In this document: positions 9,484 to 16,327 of the stretch, in pieces
How the letters are laid out: each line of letters starts with the position of its first letter
Position numbering within the stretch: the first letter of the stretch is position 1
Assembly: GCA_021298555.1 (NCBI GenBank)
Contig: JAJTGE010000009.1
Coordinates: 1-38,529, forward strand
Source: Oxalobacteraceae bacterium
GTDB taxonomy: Bacteria; Pseudomonadota; Gammaproteobacteria; Burkholderiales; Burkholderiaceae_D
DNA: 38,529 bases
Direction: 5' to 3'
The notes under the pieces: generated by a model
The model's database searches: none
What the model saw: the letters and a program-made list of their open reading frames with translations, nothing else
Told to the model about the DNA's origin: nothing
Program-made: the position numbers and the translations under genes

Positions 9484-9527
9484 TATAATCCGCCGTTTTC
9501 TCGTTTATGTACAACCGCACCACGGAG
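9484..9527 (+). promoter_or_regulatory. Candidate -10 box and ribosome binding site for cstA
   Basis: TATAAT at 9484-9489 is a perfect -10 box, but no recognisable -35 lies 16-19 bp upstream, so activator dependence is possible (inference). GGAG at 9524-9527 lies 8 nt before the cstA ATG. The ACGGA around the ribosome site resembles a CsrA core GGA, but a single site is weak evidence. Confidence 0.45.
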
Positions 9528-9535
9528 ATTAAGTA

Positions 9536-11602
9536 ATGGATTCAATCTTGAAACAAGCAGCATGGCTAGCACTTGCTCTTGTAGGCGCAATCGCGCTTGG
9601 CACCGTTGCGCTCTCACGCGGCGAAAGTATCAATGCCCTGTGGATAGTTGTGGCGGCTGTCGCCATTTATCTCATAGGCTTTCGATATTACGCTCGTTTT
9701 ATTGCGCGTAATGTCATGCAACTCGATGCTACACGCGCCACCCCTGCCGTCAGGTTAAACGATGGATTGGACTACGTACCTACCAACAAACACGTACTCT
9801 TTGGACATCACTTTGCTGCCATTGCAGGCGCTGGTCCATTGGTAGGGCCGGTACTCGCAGCACAAATGGGGTATCTGCCCGGCATGATGTGGATATTAGT
9901 AGGAGCCATACTTGCTGGTGCCGTTCAAGATTTCATGATTTTATTTATCTCGACCCGACGTGATGGCCGCTCACTGGGCGATTTGATCAAATCTGAATTA
10001 GGTTTGGTACCCGGAGTGATCGCGCTATTCGGCACTTTTATGATCATGACAATTTTGCTGGCGGTGCTGGCGCTGATTGTAGTGAAAGCATTGGCTGAGA
10101 GCCCTTGGGGCACTTTTACCGTCGCTGCGACCATTCCGATCGCCTTTTTCATGGGTATTTACAGCAGATACATACGTCCGGGCCGTGTAGGAGAAATTTC
10201 AGTCATTGGTTTTGTCCTGCTGATGGCTTCTATCGTATTTGGTGGGCATATAGCTGCCGATCCGGTGCTGGGCCCAATGTTTACCTTCAGCGGCAAGGAA
10301 CTCACCTGGATGCTGCTTGCGTATGGTGTTGTTGCATCCGTTCTACCCGTCTGGCTGTTGCTGGCCCCGCGTGATTATTTATCGACCTTTCTGAAAATCG
10401 GCGCCATCGTTGCGCTTGCGCTAGGCATAGTGTTTGTTGCGCCTGAACTCAAAATGCCAGCCATCACCAAGTTTATTGATGGCACAGGCCCAGTCTGGGC
10501 GGGCTCAATGTTCCCCTTCTTGTTCATCACCATTGCCTGCGGTGCAGTATCGGGCTTTCATGCGCTGATTTCTTCAGGCACCACGCCTAAGTTGCTCGAA
10601 AATGAAATGCACGCTCCCTACATTGGATACGGCGGCATGTTGATGGAATCGTTCGTTGCCATCATGGCATTGGTAGCCGCTTCTATCATTGAGCCAGGCG
10701 TCTACTTCGCTATGAACAGTCCGGCAGCGCTAATAGGCACTACCCCAGAGAGCGCGGCAGCGGCGATTAGCCAGTGGGGTTTTCTGGTTACGCCTGAAAT
10801 GCTGCAACAAACCGCTGCCAATGTCGGCGAAACAACCATCATTTCGCGTACCGGTGGCGCTCCAACGCTAGCCGTTGGTATGGCAAGTATTTTTGCCTCT
10901 GTGTTGGGTGGTCAGGCGATGATGGCTTTCTGGTATCACTTTGCAATCTTGTTTGAGGCCTTGTTTATTCTGACAGCCGTGGATGCGGGTACTCGGGTTG
11001 GACGTTTCATGTTGCAAGATCTCATAGGCACCCTGATCCCCTCCTTCAAAAATATTCATGGACTCGCCTCGAATATCATTGCCACGCTGTTGTGCGTTGC
11101 TGCCTGGGGCTACTTCCTGTATCAAGGGGTGATTGATCCATTGGGAGGCATCAACACGCTGTGGCCTTTGTTTGGAATTTCAAATCAAATGCTAGCGGCA
11201 ATTGCTTTAATCCTAGCGACCGTTGTGCTATTCAAACTCAAGCGTGAAAAATTTGCGTGGGTAACCATGGTGCCTACCGCCTGGCTTTTGATTTGTACGC
11301 TGACAGCGGGTTATCAAAAATTATTTCATGAAAACCCACGTATCGGTTTTCTTGCACATGCCAGCAAGTTCGAAGCTGCAGCTGCAGAGGGCTTGATAGT
11401 GGCTCCTGCAAAATCGGCGGCTCAGATGCAGCAGATAATTATGAATGACTATATTGATGCCGGCTTAGCTGCGATTTTTATTGCAGTCTTGTTGTCTGTA
11501 CTGTTCTTTGGCGTACGCGCTTGTATACAGGCATTGCGAGACACTCAACCGAGCACTACGGAAGCCGATGCCTCTACCCCGCTGGGCTCTGCCAGTGCGT
11601 AA
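9536..11602 (+). CDS. cstA: CstA-family carbon starvation / pyruvate transporter
   Basis: This large inner-membrane protein of the CstA/BtsT family has characterised members that import pyruvate or contribute to peptide use during carbon limitation. The 688 residues carry many hydrophobic segments throughout (about 16-18 predicted). Family blocks include LFGHHFAAIAGAGPLVGPVL near 88-107, the SGFHALISSGTTPKLL segment near 340-355, and SRTGGAPTLAVGMASIF near 438-454. The C-terminus (about 670-688) is a Ser/Thr/Ala-rich cytoplasmic tail. The start is well set by GGAG 8 nt upstream. It is followed by the small partner ybdD after a 21-bp gap. Substrate preference (CstA versus BtsT type) cannot be read from the sequence. 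Confidence 0.95.
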   Translation: MDSILKQAAWLALALVGAIALGTVALSRGESINALWIVVAAVAIYLIGFRYYARFIARNVMQLDATRATPAVRLNDGLDYVPTNKHVLFGHHFAAIAGAGPLVGPVLAAQMGYLPGMMWILVGAILAGAVQDFMILFISTRRDGRSLGDLIKSELGLVPGVIALFGTFMIMTILLAVLALIVVKALAESPWGTFTVAATIPIAFFMGIYSRYIRPGRVGEISVIGFVLLMASIVFGGHIAADPVLGPMFTFSGKELTWMLLAYGVVASVLPVWLLLAPRDYLSTFLKIGAIVALALGIVFVAPELKMPAITKFIDGTGPVWAGSMFPFLFITIACGAVSGFHALISSGTTPKLLENEMHAPYIGYGGMLMESFVAIMALVAASIIEPGVYFAMNSPAALIGTTPESAAAAISQWGFLVTPEMLQQTAANVGETTIISRTGGAPTLAVGMASIFASVLGGQAMMAFWYHFAILFEALFILTAVDAGTRVGRFMLQDLIGTLIPSFKNIHGLASNIIATLLCVAAWGYFLYQGVIDPLGGINTLWPLFGISNQMLAAIALILATVVLFKLKREKFAWVTMVPTAWLLICTLTAGYQKLFHENPRIGFLAHASKFEAAAAEGLIVAPAKSAAQMQQIIMNDYIDAGLAAIFIAVLLSVLFFGVRACIQALRDTQPSTTEADASTPLGSASA

Positions 11603-11623
11603 CTTACTGAGACTAATAACATC

Positions 11624-11824
11624 ATGCTAGACGAATTAAGTAAGCTGGGTGCCTATCTTGGACAGACCGCCAGGCTGATGGTCGGTTTGCCCGACTACGA
11701 TAATTATCTTAATCACATGCAGATAACTCATCCTGAGCAAACGGTTATGAGCTACGAAGAATTTTTCCGTGAACGGCAAGAAGCTCGGTATGGCGGCAAA
11801 GGAAGGATAGCGCGCTGCTGCTAA
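11624..11824 (+). CDS. ybdD: YbdD/YjiX-family small protein (DUF466)
   Basis: It is a 66-residue soluble protein of the YbdD/YjiX family, encoded next to cstA/btsT-type transporters and thought to support their function. It matches the family along its whole length: LGQTARLMVGLPDYDNYLNHM, then MSYEEFFRERQEARYGGKG, and a terminal Arg-Cys-Cys. It starts at ATG 11624, 21 bp after cstA, and is the last gene before a strong terminator, so cstA-ybdD is probably a two-gene operon. The molecular activity is not established. Confidence 0.93.
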   Translation: MLDELSKLGAYLGQTARLMVGLPDYDNYLNHMQITHPEQTVMSYEEFFRERQEARYGGKGRIARCC

Positions 11825-11880
11825 TTGATCTGGCACGGGGCGGACGACATTAGCTCACAAGGCCAGACTATCCAAAAGAA

Positions 11881-11914
11881 AAAAGCCCGGAATCGTTAAG
11901 ATTCCGGGCTTTTT
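11881..11914. terminator. Bidirectional intrinsic terminator between ybdD and tRNA-Thr
   Basis: GCCCGGAATC (11885-11894) and GATTCCGGGC (11900-11909) form a perfect 10-bp GC-rich stem around loop GTTAA. It is followed by TTTTT on the plus strand and by TTTTTT on the minus strand, from the flanking A-run. It can end cstA-ybdD transcription from the left and tRNA-Thr from the right; its right edge is only 5 bp from the tRNA 3' end. Confidence 0.93.
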
Positions 11915-11919
11915 GTATT

Positions 11920-11995
11920 TGGTGCCGACTGCAGGACTTGAACCCGCTACCCCATGATTACAAATCAAGTGCTCTACCAGATGAGCTAAGCCGGC
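11920..11995 (-). tRNA. tRNA-Thr (anticodon TGT), CCA encoded
   Basis: Read on the minus strand, the gene folds as a full cloverleaf. The acceptor is GCCGGCT/AGTCGGC with one G-U pair, the D-arm is GCTC/GAGC, the anticodon loop TTTGTAA carries TGT, the variable loop is GGGTA, and the T-arm is GCGGG/CCTGC with loop TTCAAGT, followed by a discriminator A and an encoded CCA. The anticodon stem CTTGA/TCATG has one T-T mismatch at its second pair. The anticodon reads threonine ACA codons, and others by wobble if modified. A perfect -10 box lies just upstream and the terminator at 11881-11914 just downstream. Confidence 0.93.
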
Positions 11996-12011
11996 TTTAA
12001 AAACACACAGA

Positions 12012-12017
12012 ATTATA
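12012..12017 (-). promoter_or_regulatory. -10 box of the tRNA-Thr gene
   Basis: On the minus strand this is TATAAT, placing the start point about 10 nt before the tRNA 5' end. No good -35 is present at 16-18 bp spacing, where the sequence falls inside the end of sspB. Position relative to the tRNA makes it credible. Confidence 0.5.
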
Positions 12018-12019
12018 CG

Positions 12020-12532
12020 TTATTTAATCCGGGTGAGCTTGGGTTTACCATGCTTCTTTGGTGGATCAGGGTCAGGTTTGTCATCATCGCTTCTAGTCGA
12101 GGTGGTAGCAACAACAGAAGTGAGTATGGGTGTACCGGGGGACCGGTCCGAATCGGTACTCAGTTTAGCTGTCTGCAATTTCTTGGATTCTGATTTTTTC
12201 TTACGCTCTTGCTGCTCTTCACGTTTGACCTCAAAGGCCATACCTTGACCATTTTCACGAGCATAAATAGCGCTAACGTTTTCTACAGGCAGCTCTATCT
12301 CGCGCGCCACGCCACCAAACCTCGCCTTAAAGTGGATAAAGTCGTTATCCATTTTAAGGTTGCCTGTAGCATCAAAGCTAATGTTAAGAACTATCTCGCC
12401 GTTCTTGACAAATTCTTCAGGCACTCGGGTTCTCGCATCAACTGTCACCACTATATAAGGGGTGTACCCGTTGTCGGTACACCACTCATACAAAGCACGC
12501 AGCAAATAGGGTTTGGTTGAGGTTTCGGACAT
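12020..12532 (-). CDS. sspB: ClpXP protease specificity-enhancing factor
   Basis: This adaptor binds the ssrA tag on stalled-ribosome products and delivers them to ClpXP. From ATG 12532 it has 170 residues. The folded SspB domain spans about 1-110 (STKPYLLRALYEWCTDNGYTPYIVV at the N-terminus; GEIVLNISFDATGNL; the IHFKARFGG groove strand). A long low-complexity charged linker follows, ending in KPKLTRIK, the short C-terminal motif by which SspB contacts ClpX. An in-frame TTG at 12553 would add seven residues and is less likely. It lies 25 bp after sspA, the normal sspA-sspB pairing. Confidence 0.95.
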   Translation of the reverse strand: MSETSTKPYLLRALYEWCTDNGYTPYIVVTVDARTRVPEEFVKNGEIVLNISFDATGNLKMDNDFIHFKARFGGVAREIELPVENVSAIYARENGQGMAFEVKREEQQERKKKSESKKLQTAKLSTDSDRSPGTPILTSVVATTSTRSDDDKPDPDPPKKHGKPKLTRIK

Positions 12533-12557
12533 AAATCGCTCAGACTGCGGCAATCAT

Positions 12558-13169
12558 TTATCGGCGCATTACCTTTTCTGACGGCGTCAGTGCCTCGATG
12601 TAGGCTGGACGCGAGAAGATACGCTCAGCATATTTCATCAATGGCGCCGCTGTTTTTGACAGCTCGACCCCGTAATGATCAAGTCTCCACAACAATGGTG
12701 CAATGGCTACATCCAGCATAGAAAATTCTTCGCCGAGCATGTATTTATTTTTCAGAAATAATGGCGCCAAGGTAGTTAAGCGGTCGCGAATTTCATTACG
12801 AGCTTTTTCGTGGTTTTTCTCTGCTGAACGTGATTTTTCGTTCTCCAGGGTGTGCACGTGAACAAAGAGTTCTTTTTCGAAATTAAACAACATCAAGCGT
12901 GCACGGGCGCGCATGAGGGGGTCTGCCGGCATTAATTGGGGATGCGGGAAACGCTCATCGATGTACTCGTTGATGATATTGGACTCATACAAAATCAATT
13001 CGCGTTCGACAAGTATCGGAACCTGACCATACGGATTCATGGTCGAAATATCTTCAGGCTTGTTAAATAAATCCACGTCGCGAATTTCGAAGTCCATTCC
13101 TTTTTCAAAGAGGACTAAACGGCAGCGTTGGGAAAATGGGCACGTTGTGCCCGAGTAGAGAACCATCAT
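12558..13169 (-). CDS. sspA: Stringent starvation protein A (GST-fold)
   Basis: SspA is a glutathione-S-transferase-fold protein that binds RNA polymerase and affects stationary-phase and acid-stress transcription. From ATG 13169 the product has 203 residues. The thioredoxin-like N-terminal domain (about 3-80: MVLYSGTTCPFSQRCRLVL, PYGQVPILVERELILYESNII) is followed by an all-helical C-terminal domain. The start is supported by AAGGAA 8 nt upstream; the frame stays open a further 86 codons upstream, but that stretch has no family similarity and runs into petC. It lies between petC and sspB, as in many betaproteobacteria. Confidence 0.94.
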   Translation of the reverse strand: MMVLYSGTTCPFSQRCRLVLFEKGMDFEIRDVDLFNKPEDISTMNPYGQVPILVERELILYESNIINEYIDERFPHPQLMPADPLMRARARLMLFNFEKELFVHVHTLENEKSRSAEKNHEKARNEIRDRLTTLAPLFLKNKYMLGEEFSMLDVAIAPLLWRLDHYGVELSKTAAPLMKYAERIFSRPAYIEALTPSEKVMRR

Positions 13170-13193
13170 TTTTACAGTTCCTTGGAAACAAAG

Positions 13194-13220
13194 AGGGTGA
13201 GACGGCGACCGCCTCACCCT
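13194..13220 (-). terminator. GC-rich hairpin between petC and sspA
   Basis: On the minus strand AGGGTGAGGCGG pairs with CCGTCTCACCCT (one G-U) around a 3-nt loop, followed by CTTTGTTTCC. The stem is strong but the T-tract is interrupted. It may be a weak terminator or attenuator that lowers read-through from petABC into sspA; it lies 24 bp before the sspA start. Confidence 0.5.
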
Positions 13221-13303
13221 GCTGACGAATATTCTGCTTTTGGCTAAAGCCTGTTTTTGTTTTAAATCAAAACATCTTGCAGGGTACGACAAAACAGAAC
13301 CTG

Positions 13304-14068
13304 TTATTTGACTTCTTTCCAGAAAGACGCGTTCAAACGCCAGGTTAGAAACACCAAAATAGACATGAAAAGCAACACCCACACACCGAGTTGCTGACGC
13401 TTGTTTTTTACCGGCTCGCTCATCCAAGACATGAAACCAACCAAATCAGCGATTTCTGTGTCATAAGCGCGTGAACTCAGCTTTCCGGGTTTGATTTGCT
13501 CAAATCCTTCAAACTTGTGAATTGTTTTTGCCGGATCGTGAGGATCTTTCTCTTCAATAAATTTAGCTTTGCGAACACCTTGCAATTCCCAAAGGATGTG
13601 CGGCATTGCGACGTTAGGATAAACAAGGTTGTTCCATCCAGTCGCGCGCGAAGGATCTTTGTAGTAAGTGCGCAAATAGGTGTAGACGTAATCAGCGCCT
13701 GAGCCTTGACCAGATGATTTGGCACGAACAATCACTGATAGATCAGGAGGAGCCGCACCAAACCAAGCTTTCGCGTCTTTTTCAGACAAGCTCACCTTCA
13801 TGAGATCACCCACTTTTTCAGAGGTAAAAAGTAAGTTGGCCCGTATCTGATCGTCTGAGAGACCTATGTCACGCAGGCGGTTGTAACGCACTAATGATGC
13901 CGAGTGACAGTTTAGGCAATAGTTGACGAATAAACGTGCGCCATTTTGAAGAGCGGACAAATCATTCCCACGGTCAGGGGCACGATCTAGCGGATAGCCA
14001 CCCTCGGAAGCGACGGCCAGCAAAGGCACTAATACCATTGTCGCAAGAACTTGTTTAAGCAGTTTCAT
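13304..14068 (-). CDS. petC: Ubiquinol-cytochrome c reductase, cytochrome c1 subunit
   Basis: This is the haem-c subunit of the bc1 complex, which passes electrons from the Rieske protein to soluble cytochrome c on the periplasmic side. The 254-residue product has a Sec signal peptide (cleavage near residue 20, after AVA), the haem-binding CLNCH (C51, C54, H55), the likely sixth ligand M155 in YPNVAMPHILW, and a single C-terminal membrane anchor (about 229-248) ending FWKEVK. It is the third gene of petABC, 20 bp after petB. The hairpin at 13194-13220 follows it. Confidence 0.97.
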   Translation of the reverse strand: MKLLKQVLATMVLVPLLAVASEGGYPLDRAPDRGNDLSALQNGARLFVNYCLNCHSASLVRYNRLRDIGLSDDQIRANLLFTSEKVGDLMKVSLSEKDAKAWFGAAPPDLSVIVRAKSSGQGSGADYVYTYLRTYYKDPSRATGWNNLVYPNVAMPHILWELQGVRKAKFIEEKDPHDPAKTIHKFEGFEQIKPGKLSSRAYDTEIADLVGFMSWMSEPVKNKRQQLGVWVLLFMSILVFLTWRLNASFWKEVK

Positions 14069-14088
14069 TCCTGTTTTCCTTTTGCGAC

Positions 14089-15492
14089 TTAGTGCGGCTG
14101 AAAGGTCACGCGACTTGGCACGGGCTTAAACTCTCCCATCCGGCTCCACCAAGGCATTAACATGAAAAATCCAAAGTAGATGAAAGTGCAAATCTGGGAC
14201 ACCAATGTACCTATAGCTGTCGGCGCCTGCACTCCGAGATATCCAAGGATAAGAAACGTAATACCAAATGTGATGTAAACAATCTTGTGCCAATCCGGGC
14301 GGTAGCGTATGGATTTAACAGGCGAGAGATCTAACCATGGCATTCCTGCCAAAATCAAAACTGACACACCCATTAACACCACACCCCAAAACTTCGCATC
14401 CAATACCAGCATAGAGATAACAACCACTAAGGCGATTCCCATCACAGCATTTTTGATTAGCTGAGGCAATTTAGTCTTGAGCACAATGAGTGCGGCATAA
14501 CCGGCCACACCTAAGATCAACGCTGACATAAATTGCGATGTGGTTGCACGCAGAATCGAATAGAACGGCGTGAAATACCAAACTGGCGCAATGTGTGACG
14601 GCGTCTTCAGTGGGTCAGCAGGTATGAAATTGTTATATTCGATGAAGTAGCCGCCCATTTCAGGAGCAAAGAAAACCACTGCCGTGAAAATGAATAAGAA
14701 CAACGAGACCCCGAACATATCTTTGGTCGTGTAATAAGGATGCGACGGAATCGTATCAACACCATGACCGTCTGGACCCAAGTTATCTTTGACTTCAATA
14801 CCATCAGGATTGTTGGAACCCACTTCGTGCAAAGCAATCAAGTGAGCAACAACCAGACCTAACAAAACCAAAGGAATCGCGATTACATGAAACGAAAAGA
14901 AGCGATTCAGGGTGGCATCCGAAACGACATAATCGCCGCGTATCCACAATGAGAGATCAGGGCCAATAAAGGGAATAGCACCAAAAAGGTTAACGATAAC
15001 CTGAGCGCCCCAATAGGACATTTGTCCCCATGGCAGGAGATAACCAAAAAATGCTTCGGCCATCAGGCACAGAAAAATTGCAACTCCAAACAGCCAAATC
15101 AATTCACGCGGCTTGCGATACGAGCCGTACAACAAGGCGCGCGTCATGTGGAGATAAACCACAATGAAAAACGCAGAAGCCCCAGTAGAGTGCATGTATC
15201 GAACCAGCCAGCCCCACGGTACTTCGCGCATGATGTATTCAACCGATGCAAACGCGAGGTTGGCATCTGGCTTGTAATTCATGACCAGAAAAATACCTGT
15301 GACTATCTGTATTACCAAGACCAATGCGGCCAGTGATCCGAACAAATAAAAGAAGTTGAAATTCTTAGGAGCATAGTACTTGCCCCACTGATCGTTCCAA
15401 AGTTTAGTCAGCGGAAAACGGTCGTCAACCCAGCCTAAAGCTTTTTGAGCAATGGGTGCATCAGCAGGTAGTTTTTTCTCGACAAATGCCAT
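14089..15492 (-). CDS. petB: Ubiquinol-cytochrome c reductase, cytochrome b subunit
   Basis: This is the membrane core of the bc1 complex, carrying both b haems and the quinol-oxidising and quinone-reducing sites. From ATG 15492 it has 467 residues with about eight to ten membrane segments. Haem-ligand histidines are visible in HSTGASAFFIVVYLHMTRALL and FHVIAIPLVLLGLVVAHLI. The quinol-site tetrapeptide reads PVWY instead of the PEWY of mitochondrial and alphaproteobacterial proteins. The listed ATG lies 2 bp after the petA stop with GAGGC upstream; an in-frame TTG at 15498 would overlap petA and is less likely. Confidence 0.97.
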   Translation of the reverse strand: MAFVEKKLPADAPIAQKALGWVDDRFPLTKLWNDQWGKYYAPKNFNFFYLFGSLAALVLVIQIVTGIFLVMNYKPDANLAFASVEYIMREVPWGWLVRYMHSTGASAFFIVVYLHMTRALLYGSYRKPRELIWLFGVAIFLCLMAEAFFGYLLPWGQMSYWGAQVIVNLFGAIPFIGPDLSLWIRGDYVVSDATLNRFFSFHVIAIPLVLLGLVVAHLIALHEVGSNNPDGIEVKDNLGPDGHGVDTIPSHPYYTTKDMFGVSLFLFIFTAVVFFAPEMGGYFIEYNNFIPADPLKTPSHIAPVWYFTPFYSILRATTSQFMSALILGVAGYAALIVLKTKLPQLIKNAVMGIALVVVISMLVLDAKFWGVVLMGVSVLILAGMPWLDLSPVKSIRYRPDWHKIVYITFGITFLILGYLGVQAPTAIGTLVSQICTFIYFGFFMLMPWWSRMGEFKPVPSRVTFQPH

Positions 15493-15494
15493 GA

Positions 15495-16103
15495 TCAAGC
15501 CTCGCCTTTCTCGTCTTTACCAATTGCGATTCGGGTATCGCTGAGGTACATATGCCTAGGAACCTGAAGGTTATCCGGCGCAGGTTTGTTTTTGTAAACG
15601 CGACCAGCCAAGTCAAATGTAGAGCCGTGGCAGGGACATAAAAAACCACCTACCCAGTCGTCAGGTAAAGAGGGTTGAGCACCGGTTTGAAATTTAGTAC
15701 TTGGTGAACAGCCCAAGTGCGAGCAAATACCTACGGCGACCAATATATCTGGTTTGATAGAACGGTATTCGTTGCGAGCGTAAGCCGGGGTGAGGTCATC
15801 GGCGTTGCGTTCGGATTTGGGATCGGCCACCAACGAGTCTGTTTTCTTTAATGAAGAAACCATGTCCGGGGTGCGTTTAATAACCCAAACTGGTTTACCA
15901 CGCCATTCGACAGTTTTCATCTCACCTGGCTTCAGGTCAGCAATGTCGATCTCAACTGGCGCGCCCGCAGCTTTAGCGCGTTCGGAAGGCTCAAAGGTAG
16001 ACACAAAAGCAGTAGTGGCAGCCAAGCCTGCAACACCGCCGGCAGCACAGGTTGCGACCAGCAGGCCGCGGCGACCTGTATCGACCTGATTTTCGTCACT
16101 CAT
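15495..16103 (-). CDS. petA: Ubiquinol-cytochrome c reductase, Rieske iron-sulfur subunit
   Basis: This is the [2Fe-2S] subunit of the bc1 complex. From ATG 16103 it has 202 residues. The N-terminus carries a twin-arginine signal-anchor (R11-R12 in TGRRGLLVAT followed by a hydrophobic stretch to about 35), so export should need the TatABC proteins encoded at 20004-21700. Cluster ligands are C127 and H129 in CSHLGC and C156 and H159 in CPCHGS; C132 and C158 would form the stabilising disulfide. An in-frame TTG at 16118 is a weaker start. It is the first gene of petABC, downstream of a near-consensus promoter. Confidence 0.97.
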   Translation of the reverse strand: MSDENQVDTGRRGLLVATCAAGGVAGLAATTAFVSTFEPSERAKAAGAPVEIDIADLKPGEMKTVEWRGKPVWVIKRTPDMVSSLKKTDSLVADPKSERNADDLTPAYARNEYRSIKPDILVAVGICSHLGCSPSTKFQTGAQPSLPDDWVGGFLCPCHGSTFDLAGRVYKNKPAPDNLQVPRHMYLSDTRIAIGKDEKGEA

Positions 16104-16158
16104 AACAACCCCAATCAATGAAATTGCAAAATTTGTCGGAAACTTCCCTCAACCCACC

Positions 16159-16187
16159 ATTATAGCGGAGCAGCTTTTTTCTTTCAA
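16159..16187 (-). promoter_or_regulatory. Strong sigma70-type promoter of petABC
   Basis: On the minus strand, -35 TTGAAA (16187-16182; 5 of 6 matches), a 17-bp spacer and -10 TATAAT (16164-16159; 6 of 6) are present. The start point is predicted near 16152, giving a leader of about 50 nt before the petA ATG. Confidence 0.82.
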
Positions 16188-16258
16188 AGAAACCCAAGAA
16201 AGCCTAAAAGTGGAGAAAACACTCATGATCAAGAGCGTGTAGAAACACTCTTGCAGTG

Positions 16259-16313
16259 CTTATTTGAAAACAAAAATATATGGGCTCTACCTGCTTTGAT
16301 ACTTATTTGAAAA
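16259..16313. repeat. Pair of 12-bp direct repeats upstream of the petABC promoter
   Basis: CTTATTTGAAAA occurs exactly at 16259-16270 and again at 16302-16313, a period of 43 bp (about four helical turns). Both copies lie upstream of the petABC -35 box, centred near -112 and -155 from the predicted start. They could be regulator-binding sites on one face of the helix. Confidence 0.55.
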
Positions 16314-16327
16314 TAGACATAAACGAG

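Noticed and set aside
13170-13427. N-terminal extension of sspA
   Set aside because: The 86 extra codons overlap petC and a hairpin, and the family start with AAGGAA upstream is at 13169.
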